64,000 nucleotides of DNA. It comes from Pseudomonas sp. WN033 (GTDB lineage Bacteria > Pseudomonadota > Gammaproteobacteria > Pseudomonadales > Pseudomonadaceae). The notes beneath the pieces were generated by a model that saw only the letters and a program-made list of their open reading frames with translations, had not been told where the DNA came from and searched no databases. Positions within the stretch are counted from its first letter, which is position 1, and every line of letters starts with the position of its first letter. The translations under genes and the position numbers were made by a program. The DNA lies in NCBI GenBank assembly GCA_002287035.1, contig NSKG01000012.1:1-64000 (forward strand). The letters are read 5' to 3'. Below, one piece after another: positions 37,467-47,503 of the stretch.

Positions 37467-37514
37467 GTGCGCTTGATTTCCCGCCATGCCGAGTGGCACC
37501 CAGAGCACTGTTTA

Positions 37515-39446
37515 ATGCCTAGCACCTTCCACGAAATACCCCGTGAACGCCCCAGCACGCCCTTGCTGGACAGCATTGACGACACCGCACGCCTGCGTGA
37601 GCTGGACGAAGAACTGCTGCCGGTACTGGCCGACGAGCTGCGGGCGTTCCTGCTCTGGACCGTGAGCCAGACTGGCGGGCATTTCGGCGCGGGACTTGGC
37701 GTGGTCGAACTCACCGTTGCTCTGCATTATGTCTACCAGACCCCGGAAGACCGGCTGATCTGGGACGTTGGCCATCAGGCCTATCCACACAAGATCCTGA
37801 CCGGTCGGCGCGAGCAGATGGCGACCCTGCGTCAAAAGGACGGCCTGGCGGCCTTCCCGCGCCGCTGCGAAAGCCCTTACGACACCTTCGGCGTCGGTCA
37901 CTCCAGCACCTCGATCAGCGCCGGGCTGGGCATGGCTCTTGCCGCCCGCCTGCAAGGTCTTGACCGGCGGACTGTGGCGGTGATCGGCGATGGCGCACTG
38001 ACCGCCGGCATGGCCTTCGAGGCGCTCAACCATGCCTCCGACGTCGAACCCGACATGCTGGTCGTGCTCAACGACAACGACATGTCGATCTCGCGCAATG
38101 TCGGCGGCATGTCCAACTACCTGGCCAAGATCCTGTCCAGCAGCACCTACGCGCACATGCGTGAAGGCAGCAAGAAGGTCCTGTCGAAGATTCCCAAGGC
38201 CTGGGAGCTGGCGCGGCGCACCGAGGAACACGCCAAGGGCATGCTGGTGCCCGGCACCCTGTTCGAGGAACTGGGCTGGAACTACATCGGCCCGATTGAT
38301 GGCCACGACCTGCCGACCCTGGTCACCACCCTGCGCAACATGCGTGGCCTCAAGGGCCCGCAGTTCCTGCATGTGATCACCAAGAAGGGCAAGGGCTTCT
38401 CGCCAGCCGAAGCCGATCCGATCGGTTACCACGCCATTACCAAGCTCGAGCCCAAACCGGCCAGTAACGGCGTGAGCAAGCCAAAGTTCTCCAACGTGTT
38501 CGGCCAATGGCTGTGCGACATGGCCGCCGAGGACCCGCGACTGATTGGCATCACGCCAGCCATGAAGGAAGGCTCGGACCTGATTGCCTTCAGCGAGCGC
38601 TTCCCCGAGCGCTACTTCGATGTAGCGATTGCCGAACAGCACGCCGTGACCCTGGCCGCCGGCATGGCCTGCGAAGGCGCCAAGCCGGTGGTAGCGATTT
38701 ATTCGACCTTCCTGCAGCGGGCCTATGATCAACTGATCCATGATGTCGCCGTGCAGGATCTGGACGTACTGTTCGCCATCGACCGCGCCGGTCTGGTTGG
38801 CGAAGACGGCCCCACCCACGCCGGCAGCTTCGATCTGTCATATCTGCGCTGCCTGCCCAACATGCTGGTCATGGCCCCGGCCGACGAGAATGAAACCCGG
38901 CAGATGCTGACCACCGGTTATCTGCACAACGGCCCGGCGGCGGTACGTTACCCGCGCGGCACCGGCCCCGGCGTGGCGATTGACCCGGAGCTCAAACCCC
39001 TGCCGATCGGCAAGGGCGTGATCACCCGCCAGGGCAGCCGGGTCGCCATTCTGTGCTTTGGCACCCTGCACGCCAACGCGCTGCAGGCCGCCGAATCACT
39101 GGATGCCAGCGTCGCCAACATGCGCTTCGTCAAACCGCTGGACGGCGAACTGATCCGCCAACTCGCCAACAGCCATGAACTGCTGGTTACGGTCGAAGAG
39201 AACGCCGTGATGGGTGGCGCCGGCAGCGCCGTCAACGAGTGGCTGCACGCCGAAGGCCTCAACATCCCGATGCTCAACCTGGGCCTGCCGGACAGTTACG
39301 TCGAGCATGCCAAACCCCGGCAAATGCTGGCCGAGTGCGGACTGGATGCCGAAGGTATCGAACAGCGCATCCGCCAACGCCTGAGCACCCTGACCAGCCA
39401 CGACCAGCCATCGGCTGCGCTTGACCCGGTCAGCGCAAAGTCATAG
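37515..39446 (+). CDS. dxs: 1-deoxy-D-xylulose-5-phosphate synthase
   Basis: Thiamine diphosphate enzyme joining pyruvate and glyceraldehyde-3-phosphate, the entry to the MEP isoprenoid pathway. From the ATG at 37515 it has 643 residues. The thiamine-binding [17 protein letters not shown] block is near 160, the catalytic region [18 protein letters not shown] near 370-390 and [15 protein letters not shown] near 420. In other pseudomonads dxs follows ispA at once; here it stands alone behind its own promoter, with the copper region between. It is followed by the cobalamin riboswitch. Confidence 0.96.
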   Translation: MPSTFHEIPRERPSTPLLDSIDDTARLRELDEELLPVLADELRAFLLWTVSQTGGHFGAGLGVVELTVALHYVYQTPEDRLIWDVGHQAYPHKILTGRREQMATLRQKDGLAAFPRRCESPYDTFGVGHSSTSISAGLGMALAARLQGLDRRTVAVIGDGALTAGMAFEALNHASDVEPDMLVVLNDNDMSISRNVGGMSNYLAKILSSSTYAHMREGSKKVLSKIPKAWELARRTEEHAKGMLVPGTLFEELGWNYIGPIDGHDLPTLVTTLRNMRGLKGPQFLHVITKKGKGFSPAEADPIGYHAITKLEPKPASNGVSKPKFSNVFGQWLCDMAAEDPRLIGITPAMKEGSDLIAFSERFPERYFDVAIAEQHAVTLAAGMACEGAKPVVAIYSTFLQRAYDQLIHDVAVQDLDVLFAIDRAGLVGEDGPTHAGSFDLSYLRCLPNMLVMAPADENETRQMLTTGYLHNGPAAVRYPRGTGPGVAIDPELKPLPIGKGVITRQGSRVAILCFGTLHANALQAAESLDASVANMRFVKPLDGELIRQLANSHELLVTVEENAVMGGAGSAVNEWLHAEGLNIPMLNLGLPDSYVEHAKPRQMLAECGLDAEGIEQRIRQRLSTLTSHDQPSAALDPVSAKS

Positions 39447-39464
39447 AGTCCCCCCGCTTCCAGA

Positions 39465-39655
39465 AGTACTGGGTGCCCGGCCTGGCTTGATCAAGCCGCC
39501 GGGTGAAACGGGAAGTCGGTGCAACCCCGACGCTGCCCCCGCAACGGTAAAGGATCGCAGGCCAACACCTGCAGGGAAACCACAACGCCACTGTGCTTTT
39601 ACGGCATGGGAAGGCGGTTTCTTCACATCCTGAGCCCGGAGACCGGCCCAGTATT
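39465..39655 (+). promoter_or_regulatory. Cobalamin (AdoCbl) riboswitch
   Basis: The conserved blocks occur in order: GGTGAAACGGGAAGTCGGTG, CCGACGCTGCCCCCGCAACG, then GCCACTG, GGGAAGGCGG and GAGCCCGGAGACCGGCC. A P1 closing stem can be formed by AGTACTGGG (39465-39473) and CCCAGTATT (39647-39655). These are hallmarks of the cobalamin aptamer with the B12 box GCCACTG. It precedes a btuB-like receptor, so binding of adenosylcobalamin should shut off uptake. Confidence 0.95.
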
Positions 39656-39659
39656 CCAG

Positions 39660-39680
39660 GGAACGCCCTTATGGCGTTCC
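39660..39680 (+). promoter_or_regulatory. Hairpin just after the cobalamin aptamer
   Basis: Perfect 8-bp stem GGAACGCC/GGCGTTCC with a CTTAT loop starting 5 bases after the aptamer. No T-run follows, so it is probably part of the expression platform rather than a terminator. Confidence 0.5.
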
Positions 39681-39767
39681 ACTGCTGAGGTGCCGCGGAG
39701 GGCGGCACTGGTCAGCGTGCGGCCGCCCCCGGTGCATTGCGCCGACAGCCCTCCTGACTTCCCGCCC

Positions 39768-39793
39768 TCCTCAAAAGCCTGACCTTTTGAGGA
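39768..39793 (+). promoter_or_regulatory. btuB: Hairpin sequestering the btuB ribosome-binding site
   Basis: A perfect 10-bp stem TCCTCAAAAG/CTTTTGAGGA holds the GAGGA Shine-Dalgarno sequence (39789-39793) in its 3' arm, 6 bases before the ATG at 39800. With the aptamer upstream this indicates translational control: B12 binding would favour this closed form. The switch mechanism is inferred. Confidence 0.7.
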
Positions 39794-39799
39794 CCGATA

Positions 39800-41659
39800 A
39801 TGAAAAAATTTCTGCCCCTGACTCCTGCCCTGCTGGCCGCCAGCATTGTCCAGGCCAATACCGCCATCGACCTGCCGGATACCGTGATCACTGCTTCGCG
39901 GATTGAGCAGCCTCGCGAAGCCGCCCTGGCGGCCAACAGCGTGTTTACCCGTACCGATATCGAGCGCCTGCAGGCCCGCAGCGTTCCGGAATTGCTCAGC
40001 CGGGTACCGGGCCTGCAGCAGAACAACAATGGCGGGATTCCGGCCTACTTCCTGCGCGGCAGCAACACCGCGCAAACGCTGGTTCTGGTCGACGGTCAGC
40101 GCATTGCCTCCACGACCAGCGGCATTGCCCGCCTGGACTACCTGAATATCGACAATATCGAGCGGGTCGAGGTCATTCGTGGCCCACGCTCCTCGCTATA
40201 TGGTGCCGACGCCATCGGCGGCGTTATTCAGATCTTCACCCGCCAGGGCGAGCCCGGTCTCAACCCCAGCGTGCGCCTGGGCTTTGGCAGCAACCATACG
40301 ATTGAGCGCAACCTGACCCTCAGCGGCGGTGACCAGCAGACCCGCTACCTGCTTGGCGCCACCCTGGATGAAAGCCGTGGCTTCGACCGCACCACCGACA
40401 AGCAGGGCAATGACCGTGACCGCGACGGCCAACGCAACAAGGCGCTGATGCTGCGTCTGGACCACAGTTTCAATGCTGACTGGCAAGCCGGGCTCAGCCT
40501 CAACGACCAGCGTGGCAAGAACGAATTCGACGATGCCTATGAATTGTTCCCCGGCTTCCCCGAAGACCAGTTCCGGGTCAGCAGCTATAACGGCCACCTG
40601 CAAGGTCAGTTGACCGAGATCTGGCAAAGCCGCCTGGAGCTCGGCCAAAGCTATGACCGCAACAAGACGGCTGGCTCCGGCAGTCCCTGGAACGATGGCC
40701 GCATCGAAACCACCCGGGATTCAGCCAGTTGGCTCAACCACCTGCAACTCAGCCCGGAACAGCGCCTGAGCGTTGGCAGCGACTGGCACCGCGACCGCCT
40801 GTCCTCGACCAACGCCTACAGCAAGACGCGCCGGGAGAATCTGGCCGGCTTCATCCAGCACAGCTGGACCCAGCAGAACTTTGCCACCGAATTGGGTGTG
40901 CGCCACGATGACAACCAGCACTTCGGCAATCACAACAGCTGGAACGCCGCGCTGGCCGTACCGGCTGGCGACCGCCAGCAATGGATTCTAAGCTACGCCG
41001 AAGGCTTCCGCGCCCCCACCTTCAATGACCTGTATGCGCCTCCGGGCTGGGGCGGCAACCCGGACCTTGATCCCGAGCGGTCAAAAAGCTGGGAACTGCA
41101 ATGGCGCGCCGAAGTGCTCGACAGCCAGCTCGAAGCCTCGCTGTATCGCAACGACATCAAGGACCTGATCACCTGGAATAGCAGCACCTTCCAGATGGAC
41201 AACATCAACAAGGCCCGCGTCAACGGCTTCGAGGCCGCCATCAGCCGCGATCTGTTCGGCTGGTCGAGCCGCACCGCCATCAGCTTCATCGACCCACGCG
41301 ACCGGGCCACTGGCAAAACCTTGCAACTGCGCGCCCGCCGGCACCTGAGCCTGGATCTGGATCGCAGCTTTGGCGACCTGTCCTTTGGCGGCACCTGGCA
41401 GCTGTTCAGCCAGCGTTATACCGATCCGGCCAACAGCGACACCCTGGCCGGTTACGGCACCCTGGACCTGCGCGCCAGTTGGCGAGCCAGCCCGGCGCTG
41501 CGCTGGGACCTGAAGCTGAGCAATGTGCTGGACCGCGACTACCACTTGGGCACCTACTCACGCCCCACCGGTTTCTGGCCGGCGCCGTCAATTGACCACC
41601 CCTACCGCGAACAGGGTCGCAGCGCCTTGCTGGCTGTAACCTGGACCCCACAGCTGTAA
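39800..41659 (+). CDS. btuB: TonB-dependent cobalamin receptor
   Basis: Outer membrane receptor for vitamin B12 driven by TonB. The 619-residue protein has a signal peptide (about 1-20), a TonB-box-like segment DTVITASRIEQP right after it, a plug domain with RGPRSSLYGADAIGGVIQI near 130-150, and a beta-barrel ending in LLAVTWTPQL with the usual aromatic/hydrophobic pattern. Identity as a B12 receptor is supported mainly by the riboswitch upstream. The matching ABC binding protein is 6.7 kb downstream; no ABC permease is seen. A 15-bp hairpin follows the stop. Confidence 0.92.
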   Translation: MKKFLPLTPALLAASIVQANTAIDLPDTVITASRIEQPREAALAANSVFTRTDIERLQARSVPELLSRVPGLQQNNNGGIPAYFLRGSNTAQTLVLVDGQRIASTTSGIARLDYLNIDNIERVEVIRGPRSSLYGADAIGGVIQIFTRQGEPGLNPSVRLGFGSNHTIERNLTLSGGDQQTRYLLGATLDESRGFDRTTDKQGNDRDRDGQRNKALMLRLDHSFNADWQAGLSLNDQRGKNEFDDAYELFPGFPEDQFRVSSYNGHLQGQLTEIWQSRLELGQSYDRNKTAGSGSPWNDGRIETTRDSASWLNHLQLSPEQRLSVGSDWHRDRLSSTNAYSKTRRENLAGFIQHSWTQQNFATELGVRHDDNQHFGNHNSWNAALAVPAGDRQQWILSYAEGFRAPTFNDLYAPPGWGGNPDLDPERSKSWELQWRAEVLDSQLEASLYRNDIKDLITWNSSTFQMDNINKARVNGFEAAISRDLFGWSSRTAISFIDPRDRATGKTLQLRARRHLSLDLDRSFGDLSFGGTWQLFSQRYTDPANSDTLAGYGTLDLRASWRASPALRWDLKLSNVLDRDYHLGTYSRPTGFWPAPSIDHPYREQGRSALLAVTWTPQL

Positions 41660-41667
41660 CTACCCTG

Positions 41668-41703
41668 CAACTGACGGCCCGATCTGACTCGGGTCGTCAG
41701 TTG
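41668..41703 (+). terminator. Hairpin after btuB
   Basis: 15-bp stem (41668-41682 and 41689-41703, one G-T pair) with a 6-base loop, 8 bp after the btuB stop. No T-run follows, but its position at the end of the unit fits a terminator. A CATAAT -10-like hexamer for mksF lies at 41741. Confidence 0.6.
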
Positions 41704-41778
41704 GTCGCCTGCGGCTTGCCGCGCCAAGCACCAGTTAAGGCATAATGCGCGTTTGGTTTTCATCGCATCGGATGCCGC

Positions 41779-43218
41779 ATGTTCTTCACCGACGAGCGCC
41801 AGCACTTCTTCCGCCCGCTCACCAGCAAATACCGCGAACAGATCGTCGAATGCCTGCGCCTGCTGCATGAGCGGCTGTACAGTGCCCGCGCCGACTATGG
41901 CGAATCACCCCGCCGCGAACAGGTCCTGGATATCTTCTGCGAGGCCCTGGAACGTGCGCCCTTGCTCGATGGCGACGACCAGGACAGCGGCCGGTTCAAG
42001 AACAACCGCGAGCAGGCCAACTGGATTCTCAACAGTCTGATCGAGCATGGCTGGCTGGAACGCCAGGTCGATCAGGCCAGCTTTCAGTCCAGCTACCCAT
42101 TCAGCCGCCTGGGCCGGTTGTTCACCCTGCCGCTGGTCGAAGCCGACGGCCGCAGTGTACGCACCCGCCACCGCAATACCCGCAACACCCTCAACGCCCT
42201 GAGCGCCTTCGCCGAGCATGGCGAGGTCTACGACCTGCTCGATGCCCATGAATACTCCGAGCGGATCATCGCCGACTTCAGCGACATCATTGCCGAGCTG
42301 GAAGAGCGCAAGCGCGAACTGGTGCGCGAGGTCGAAGCCCAGCAACTGGTACAGCAGGCCAGCGACCAGTTCTTCGAATTCATGGAGCGACGCTTTCAGC
42401 CCGACCTGGCCATTCGCCTGTCGGCCGACAGTGTCGAACGCCACCGCGAGCGCATCCTCGAGCTGCTCGAACGGATTCGGCGCAAACCCAGAGACTGGAA
42501 AGCCCATGCCGAACGCGAACTGCGGCGCCTGGCCCCCGACCTGCTGAGCGACGAGCGCAGCTCGGTGCTGTGGCAATTACTCGATGCGATCGACAGCCGC
42601 CTGCGCAATGCCTCGGACATCATGCTGCCAGCCCTGCGCAAGACCTTGCAGAGCTTTACCCAGCGCGCCGACCTGATCATCCGCCAGCTCAGCTACCTAC
42701 ACAGCCAGCAGCACAGCGACATCGTTGGCCTGTGCCGGGAGTTGTCCCATCTGCCCGAAGCCGAGCAAAGCGCCCGCCTGCAAGCCGCCGGCGAGCTCAT
42801 GGCCGGCGTCGGTCTGGGCCTGCTCGACCCCGGCCAATTGCGCCTGCGCGAGCGCCGCGAGCGGCCACCGGTGCAAAGCCTGATGAGCGACCCCGGCGCC
42901 CCGGATGACGACACCCTGCACGAACTGGCCGCCCAGCAGCGCCTGGACAAGGCCTTCAACATCAACGCCAGCGGCCTGCGCGACTACCTGCGCAGCGCCC
43001 TGGCCGGGCGCCAGCGAATCGACAGCCGTGACCTGCCGATCACCAGCGCCAGCGATCTGCTGGCACTCAGTCACCTGATCGAACTGGCCGGCGCCGAACA
43101 TGCCGCCCGCGGCCTGCAGGTACGCATCGAGCCCAGTGGCCAGACGATTACCGACGAAACCTATTTCAGCCGCCGCGACGGCTTCATTATCGAACTGGAA
43201 CACGACGACCATGCGTGA
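41779..43218 (+). CDS. mksF: MksF kleisin-type condensin subunit
   Basis: Kleisin-like subunit that bridges the SMC heads of the MksBEF condensin, a bacterial MukBEF relative acting in chromosome organisation or plasmid exclusion. The 479-residue protein matches the JetA/MksF pattern: an N-terminal winged-helix region (about 1-100), a helical middle with long charged helices (about 150-330), and a C-terminal winged domain. No enzyme motif is present. The mksE start is inside its last codons (8-bp overlap). The Mks family assignment is firm from the three-gene order; the subtype is not. Confidence 0.9.
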   Translation: MFFTDERQHFFRPLTSKYREQIVECLRLLHERLYSARADYGESPRREQVLDIFCEALERAPLLDGDDQDSGRFKNNREQANWILNSLIEHGWLERQVDQASFQSSYPFSRLGRLFTLPLVEADGRSVRTRHRNTRNTLNALSAFAEHGEVYDLLDAHEYSERIIADFSDIIAELEERKRELVREVEAQQLVQQASDQFFEFMERRFQPDLAIRLSADSVERHRERILELLERIRRKPRDWKAHAERELRRLAPDLLSDERSSVLWQLLDAIDSRLRNASDIMLPALRKTLQSFTQRADLIIRQLSYLHSQQHSDIVGLCRELSHLPEAEQSARLQAAGELMAGVGLGLLDPGQLRLRERRERPPVQSLMSDPGAPDDDTLHELAAQQRLDKAFNINASGLRDYLRSALAGRQRIDSRDLPITSASDLLALSHLIELAGAEHAARGLQVRIEPSGQTITDETYFSRRDGFIIELEHDDHA

Positions 43219-43858
43219 AGCCCTGAACGCCCAACTGGCCGAACGCGGCCTGAGCAGTGAGGAGTTTTCCGAGCTGATGATCCGCCTGCTTGATCGCGGA
43301 GTGCTGTGCCGTGACGACAGCAAGCGTGAGGCCGAGCTCTATGACCGCTTCCTGCAGGTACGCGAACTGGTCGAGGATTACCTTGAGATACTGCGCATCC
43401 GCCTGCTGCACGAGCCGCGCTTCAACCTGCTGCGGCTGTTCCCACCCGGTGCCGAAGTGCCCGGCCTGGCTGACAGCGACGACGATTTTCGCACCGGCCT
43501 GCGCCAGCGCCTGAACCAGCAGGAAGTGGCCCTGATCCTGGTGCTGCGCGCCGAATACGACAAGGCCCTGCGCGAAGGTCAGGTCGACGAGCAGGGTCAG
43601 GTGCTGCTGACCCTGGAAGCCCTCAACCTCAGCAGCCGCAACCTGCTGGGCAAGCCGCTGCCGGAAAGCCTCAGCGAGCGCCAGGCGCTGTTGCGCCGCC
43701 TGCGTCAACTGCGACTGATCCGCAGCCCCGGTGACAACAGCAGTGAAGAGGATGCCTGGCTGCTGATCCGCCCCGGCATTCTCAGCCTGGTCACCGACAG
43801 CGCCCTGAATCAACTGGCCAGCCCCGAGGCCGACGACCTGGACGAGGACGCGCCCTGA
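43211..43858 (+). CDS. mksE: MksE condensin subunit
   Basis: KITE-like dimer subunit that binds MksF and helps regulate the SMC ATPase. Starting at the ATG at 43211 gives 215 residues; the ATG lies inside the end of mksF and the TGA overlaps the mksB ATG by one base, so all three are translated in fixed ratio. It is acidic and helical, with tandem winged-helix character (for example QRLNQQEVALILVLRAEYD near 98-116). The match rests mainly on size and position. Confidence 0.9.
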   Translation: MREALNAQLAERGLSSEEFSELMIRLLDRGVLCRDDSKREAELYDRFLQVRELVEDYLEILRIRLLHEPRFNLLRLFPPGAEVPGLADSDDDFRTGLRQRLNQQEVALILVLRAEYDKALREGQVDEQGQVLLTLEALNLSSRNLLGKPLPESLSERQALLRRLRQLRLIRSPGDNSSEEDAWLLIRPGILSLVTDSALNQLASPEADDLDEDAP

Positions 43859-46800
43859 TGTATCTGAAACGCTCAATCACCGTGAACTGGGGCAATCTGC
43901 CGGTCGAGGAACTGGAGTACGGCCCGGTCAACCTGTTTTCCGGCGGCAACGGCTCGGGCAAGACCACCGCCGCCGATGCCCTGCAAACCCTGATGACCGC
44001 CGCCCACGACAACCTGTTCAACTACAACCCCGGACAGGACGAAACCACCCAGCGTGGACGCGGCGGCAAGCAGGTGCGGACCCTGGCCTCCTACGTGCTG
44101 GGCTGTGACGATGGCGCCTACGCCCGGCCCTGGGATACCGACGGCTACATCGCCGGCGTGTTCCACCCGACCCAGGGCGAAAGCGCCGAGCCCTTTACCG
44201 CAGTCATCGGCGTGCGCGCCCACCTCGACAGCGCTGGCAGCAGCCGCCAGGCTCGCCAGAACGAACTGCTGCTAATGATCGTTCCCGGTGAAATGCTGTC
44301 GCTGTCACATCTGGTACGCGAGGCCGACGACGGCCGCCACGTGGTCCCGGTTACCGAACTTCCGACCCTGTTGCGCCGCCAGTTCGGCAAGGCCGGCGTC
44401 GAACTCTACGAGCGCAAAAGCGCCTATCTGGCCCGGCTGTATGGCGCGCTGCGCGGCCGCCGTGATGCGGTATCGATACGCGAAGCCAAGAATGCCGCAC
44501 GCACCTTCGCCAACTTCATGGCCTACAAACCGGTCAAGTCGATCGACCAGTTCGTCGCCGAAGAAGTGCTGGAAGCCCGCGACTTTGGCGACACCATCCG
44601 ACGGATTCGCGAACTGCTGCGCACCGTGCACGGCATGGAGCAGGAAGCCGGCCGCTTGCGTGATGCCGTGGCCCTGCTCCAGCAGTCGCGCGATCAGGCC
44701 GACCAGTACCTGGAAGGCTGGCTCGAGCGCACCGGGCTCGACTATGCCGCCGCCGCCCAAACCTGGCGGCAGAATCAGAAACAGTATCTGGCGGCCAAGG
44801 ACGAACAGCGCCAACTGGCGGCGCGCCTGGCCAGCAATCTCGACGAGCAGCGCCTGACCAACGAGCGCCTGGAGCAGGCCCATCAGGAGCTGGTGCAACT
44901 GGAAGCCCGCCGTCAGGGCATCCCGGCCCTGCACAACAAGGACCAGCTGGAAAGTCGCCAACGCCAGCTGCATGAGCAGTTGCAGACCGGGGTCGCCCCG
45001 CTGCTGCAACAGGCCCGCCAGCGCGACCAGAACGTCGCAGCCCTGCGCAGCCTGCAGCAACTGCTCAGTCAGCACAGCCTGGGCCTGGAACTGCCGCAAC
45101 TGGCCAGCCGTGGCTGGCGGGAAACCAGCCAGGCGGTACTGGCCGCCGAACAGCAACCAGTGGCCGAACTCAACCAGTTGCTGGCGCGCGACTGGATCGA
45201 CCTCAGCCCGCTGGATGCCGGCCTGGACGCCATTCGCAGCCAACAGCACAGCCACAACCTGCTGGCCGAACACCTGTACGCCGAGGGCAGTGACGGCATC
45301 AGTCTGCTCCAGAAGGTTGACCGGCTGGGTCAGGAGCGCGCCGCCGCAGTCACCAGCCTGGAGCGCCAGGTCAGCCAGTGCGAACAACAGATCAGCACCC
45401 TGCGCGCCAGCCGGGTCAGCTATCCCGGTTATGTCGAAGACGCCCTGCGCGCCATTCGCCAGCAGTGCCCGCAGGCCGACCCGCGGGTCCTGTGCGATTA
45501 TGTCGAAGTGCTCGACCCGGACTGGCAAATGGCGATCGAGGGCTATATCGGCGGCAGCCGCTTCGCCATTCTGGTCGAACCGGCCTTCGAGGCCGAAGCC
45601 ATCCGTATCGTCCGCCAGCTCAGCAGCCGCGAACGCAACCGCGCCCGGGTGATTCAGGGCGACAAGGCCCGCCAGGATGCCGAACGGCTCAGCGTACCGG
45701 AGGATTCGATCCTCAAGGTCATGCGCTTTGGCCACAAGATTGCCGAGTACTACCTGCGCGCCTCCTATGCCGGGGTACAGCGCGTCGAGCATGCCGATGC
45801 GCTGCGCCAGACCCGCCGCGGCATCACCCGCGAAGGGCTGGGTTCGGGCAACTATGCGCTGTTCCGCTGTGATCTCGACGACAGCCAGCTGGTGTTCGGT
45901 GCCGAAGCCCGCGAGCGCAACCTGCGGGCCCAGGAAAGCCAGCTGGAGCAGCTGCACCTGCAGCGTCATTCACTGCGTCAGCAACAGCAGGCGCTGCAAC
46001 AACTGGCCCAGTTGCTAAACCAGATCAAACCACTGGACTACGCGGCCCGGGCCAGCGCCCTGCTCGACTGCCAGCGCCAGCTCCGCGAACTCGAACAGCA
46101 ACTGGACAGTCTCGATCTGGGCAGCCACGGCGATCTGGACGACCAGCAGTCACGGGTCAGCCAGCGCTACCGCGAACTCGAACAGCGCCAGCGCGAACTG
46201 CTCGAAGAACACGGCCGAGTGGACGAAAAACACCGCCAGCTCAGCCAGCGGATCAACCAGCTGGCCGACCAGAGCGACACCCTGCTGGAAGCCAAGGACG
46301 CTGCCGAACAGCATCTGCTGGAAGCCGCCAGCGGCCTGCCCGGCCTGGATCCGCAGCAGCGCCTGGAGCAGCTCGACGCCATGCTCGAACAGGCCCACAG
46401 CCCCTTCGACTTCGTCGCCGACAGCGCCACCCTGACCACGCGCCTGCACCAGCAGGCGATCAACCTGGAGCGCGCCATTGAGCAGTACAACCAGCAGGCC
46501 CAGCCGGCTGACCAGTTGCTGCACGACTGCGCCGACGAACTGCACAGCCTTGGCTTCTTCCGCCACATCGGCGGCCTGCAGCGCCAGCTCGACAACCTCT
46601 ACAACCGCCTGCGCAACAACGTCCTGCTGGAAAAGCAGAACCAGCTGGCCAGCCTGCGCGACAGCTTCAACACCACCTTCGTCAGCGACCTGTGCCATGA
46701 AATCCACCAGGCCATCAACGACGGCCGACGGGTTCTGGAACAACTGAACCTGGAGCTGGAACACCACCAGTTCGGGGCCGACCGCGAGCGCTTCCAGTTC

Positions 46801-47493
46801 GACTGGGATTGGCTGCCGGAGTACAAGGAATACTGGGATTTCTTCCAGGAAGTAATGCAGATGCCCAACCTGGGTGATGGCGCCAGCCTGTTCGACAGCA
46901 ATCTGTCCGAACGCGCCGCCAGCATCCGCGACCGGCTGCTGTCGCTGCTGCTCGATGGTGACGAGCAGCAGGCCCTGCGCGAGCTGGAGCGGCTCAGCGA
47001 CTACCGCCGCTACCGCCGCTACGACATTCTCAAGCACCCCCAGGGCAAGCCAGCGATCCGCCTCAGCGAATACGGCACCGGCTCAGGTGGCCAGCTGGAA
47101 ACCCCGGCCTACATCATTCGCGCCGCCGCCGTGACCAGCGCCTTTCGCTTCAATGAAGGCGACAGCCACCTGCGCATGGTGATCGTCGATGAAGCCTTCA
47201 TGCACATGGACGAAACCCGCTCACGCGAGGTGATCGGCTACCTGACCGAAACCCTGGGGCTGCAACTGATCTTCATCATGCCGACCAGCAAGGCCGGTCC
47301 CTTCCTCGACCTGATCAGCAACCAGTTCGTGTTCAGCAAGGTGCCCAGCCGCCAGCCGGTCGGCGAACTCAACACCCGGGTCCTGCTCGACCGGCAACAG
47401 CTCAACCGCGAACGGGTGGCCGAGCTGTGGGCCCAGCATCGGCGGGTCATCCGCCAGCAGGGGATGCTGGACTTTATGGAAGAACTGGTTTGA
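43858..47493 (+). CDS. mksB: MksB SMC-like condensin ATPase
   Basis: SMC-type ATPase that entraps or loops DNA. The 1211-residue protein has an N-terminal head with Walker A GGNGSGKTT (residues 29-37), two long Gln/Leu/Glu-rich coiled coils (about 260-540 and 690-950) around a hinge-like globular part near 540-690, and a C-terminal head with YGTGSGGQLETPAY near 1071 and Walker B MVIVDEAFMHMDE near 1107. The motif set is complete, so it should be active. No mksG (TOPRIM nuclease) follows; instead a NYN-domain gene converges 10 bp later. Confidence 0.94.
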   Translation: MYLKRSITVNWGNLPVEELEYGPVNLFSGGNGSGKTTAADALQTLMTAAHDNLFNYNPGQDETTQRGRGGKQVRTLASYVLGCDDGAYARPWDTDGYIAGVFHPTQGESAEPFTAVIGVRAHLDSAGSSRQARQNELLLMIVPGEMLSLSHLVREADDGRHVVPVTELPTLLRRQFGKAGVELYERKSAYLARLYGALRGRRDAVSIREAKNAARTFANFMAYKPVKSIDQFVAEEVLEARDFGDTIRRIRELLRTVHGMEQEAGRLRDAVALLQQSRDQADQYLEGWLERTGLDYAAAAQTWRQNQKQYLAAKDEQRQLAARLASNLDEQRLTNERLEQAHQELVQLEARRQGIPALHNKDQLESRQRQLHEQLQTGVAPLLQQARQRDQNVAALRSLQQLLSQHSLGLELPQLASRGWRETSQAVLAAEQQPVAELNQLLARDWIDLSPLDAGLDAIRSQQHSHNLLAEHLYAEGSDGISLLQKVDRLGQERAAAVTSLERQVSQCEQQISTLRASRVSYPGYVEDALRAIRQQCPQADPRVLCDYVEVLDPDWQMAIEGYIGGSRFAILVEPAFEAEAIRIVRQLSSRERNRARVIQGDKARQDAERLSVPEDSILKVMRFGHKIAEYYLRASYAGVQRVEHADALRQTRRGITREGLGSGNYALFRCDLDDSQLVFGAEARERNLRAQESQLEQLHLQRHSLRQQQQALQQLAQLLNQIKPLDYAARASALLDCQRQLRELEQQLDSLDLGSHGDLDDQQSRVSQRYRELEQRQRELLEEHGRVDEKHRQLSQRINQLADQSDTLLEAKDAAEQHLLEAASGLPGLDPQQRLEQLDAMLEQAHSPFDFVADSATLTTRLHQQAINLERAIEQYNQQAQPADQLLHDCADELHSLGFFRHIGGLQRQLDNLYNRLRNNVLLEKQNQLASLRDSFNTTFVSDLCHEIHQAINDGRRVLEQLNLELEHHQFGADRERFQFDWDWLPEYKEYWDFFQEVMQMPNLGDGASLFDSNLSERAASIRDRLLSLLLDGDEQQALRELERLSDYRRYRRYDILKHPQGKPAIRLSEYGTGSGGQLETPAYIIRAAAVTSAFRFNEGDSHLRMVIVDEAFMHMDETRSREVIGYLTETLGLQLIFIMPTSKAGPFLDLISNQFVFSKVPSRQPVGELNTRVLLDRQQLNRERVAELWAQHRRVIRQQGMLDFMEELV

Positions 47494-47503
47494 GTGACCG
47501 CGC

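Noticed and set aside
39481-39497. TTGATCAAG palindrome near the riboswitch as an Anr box
   Set aside because: It lacks the N4 spacer between half-sites and lies within the aptamer stem.
44305-45969. A 554-codon open frame antisense to mksB
   Set aside because: It is a shadow of the GC-rich mksB frame; it has no ribosome-binding site, no known motif, and mksB has clear catalytic motifs throughout.
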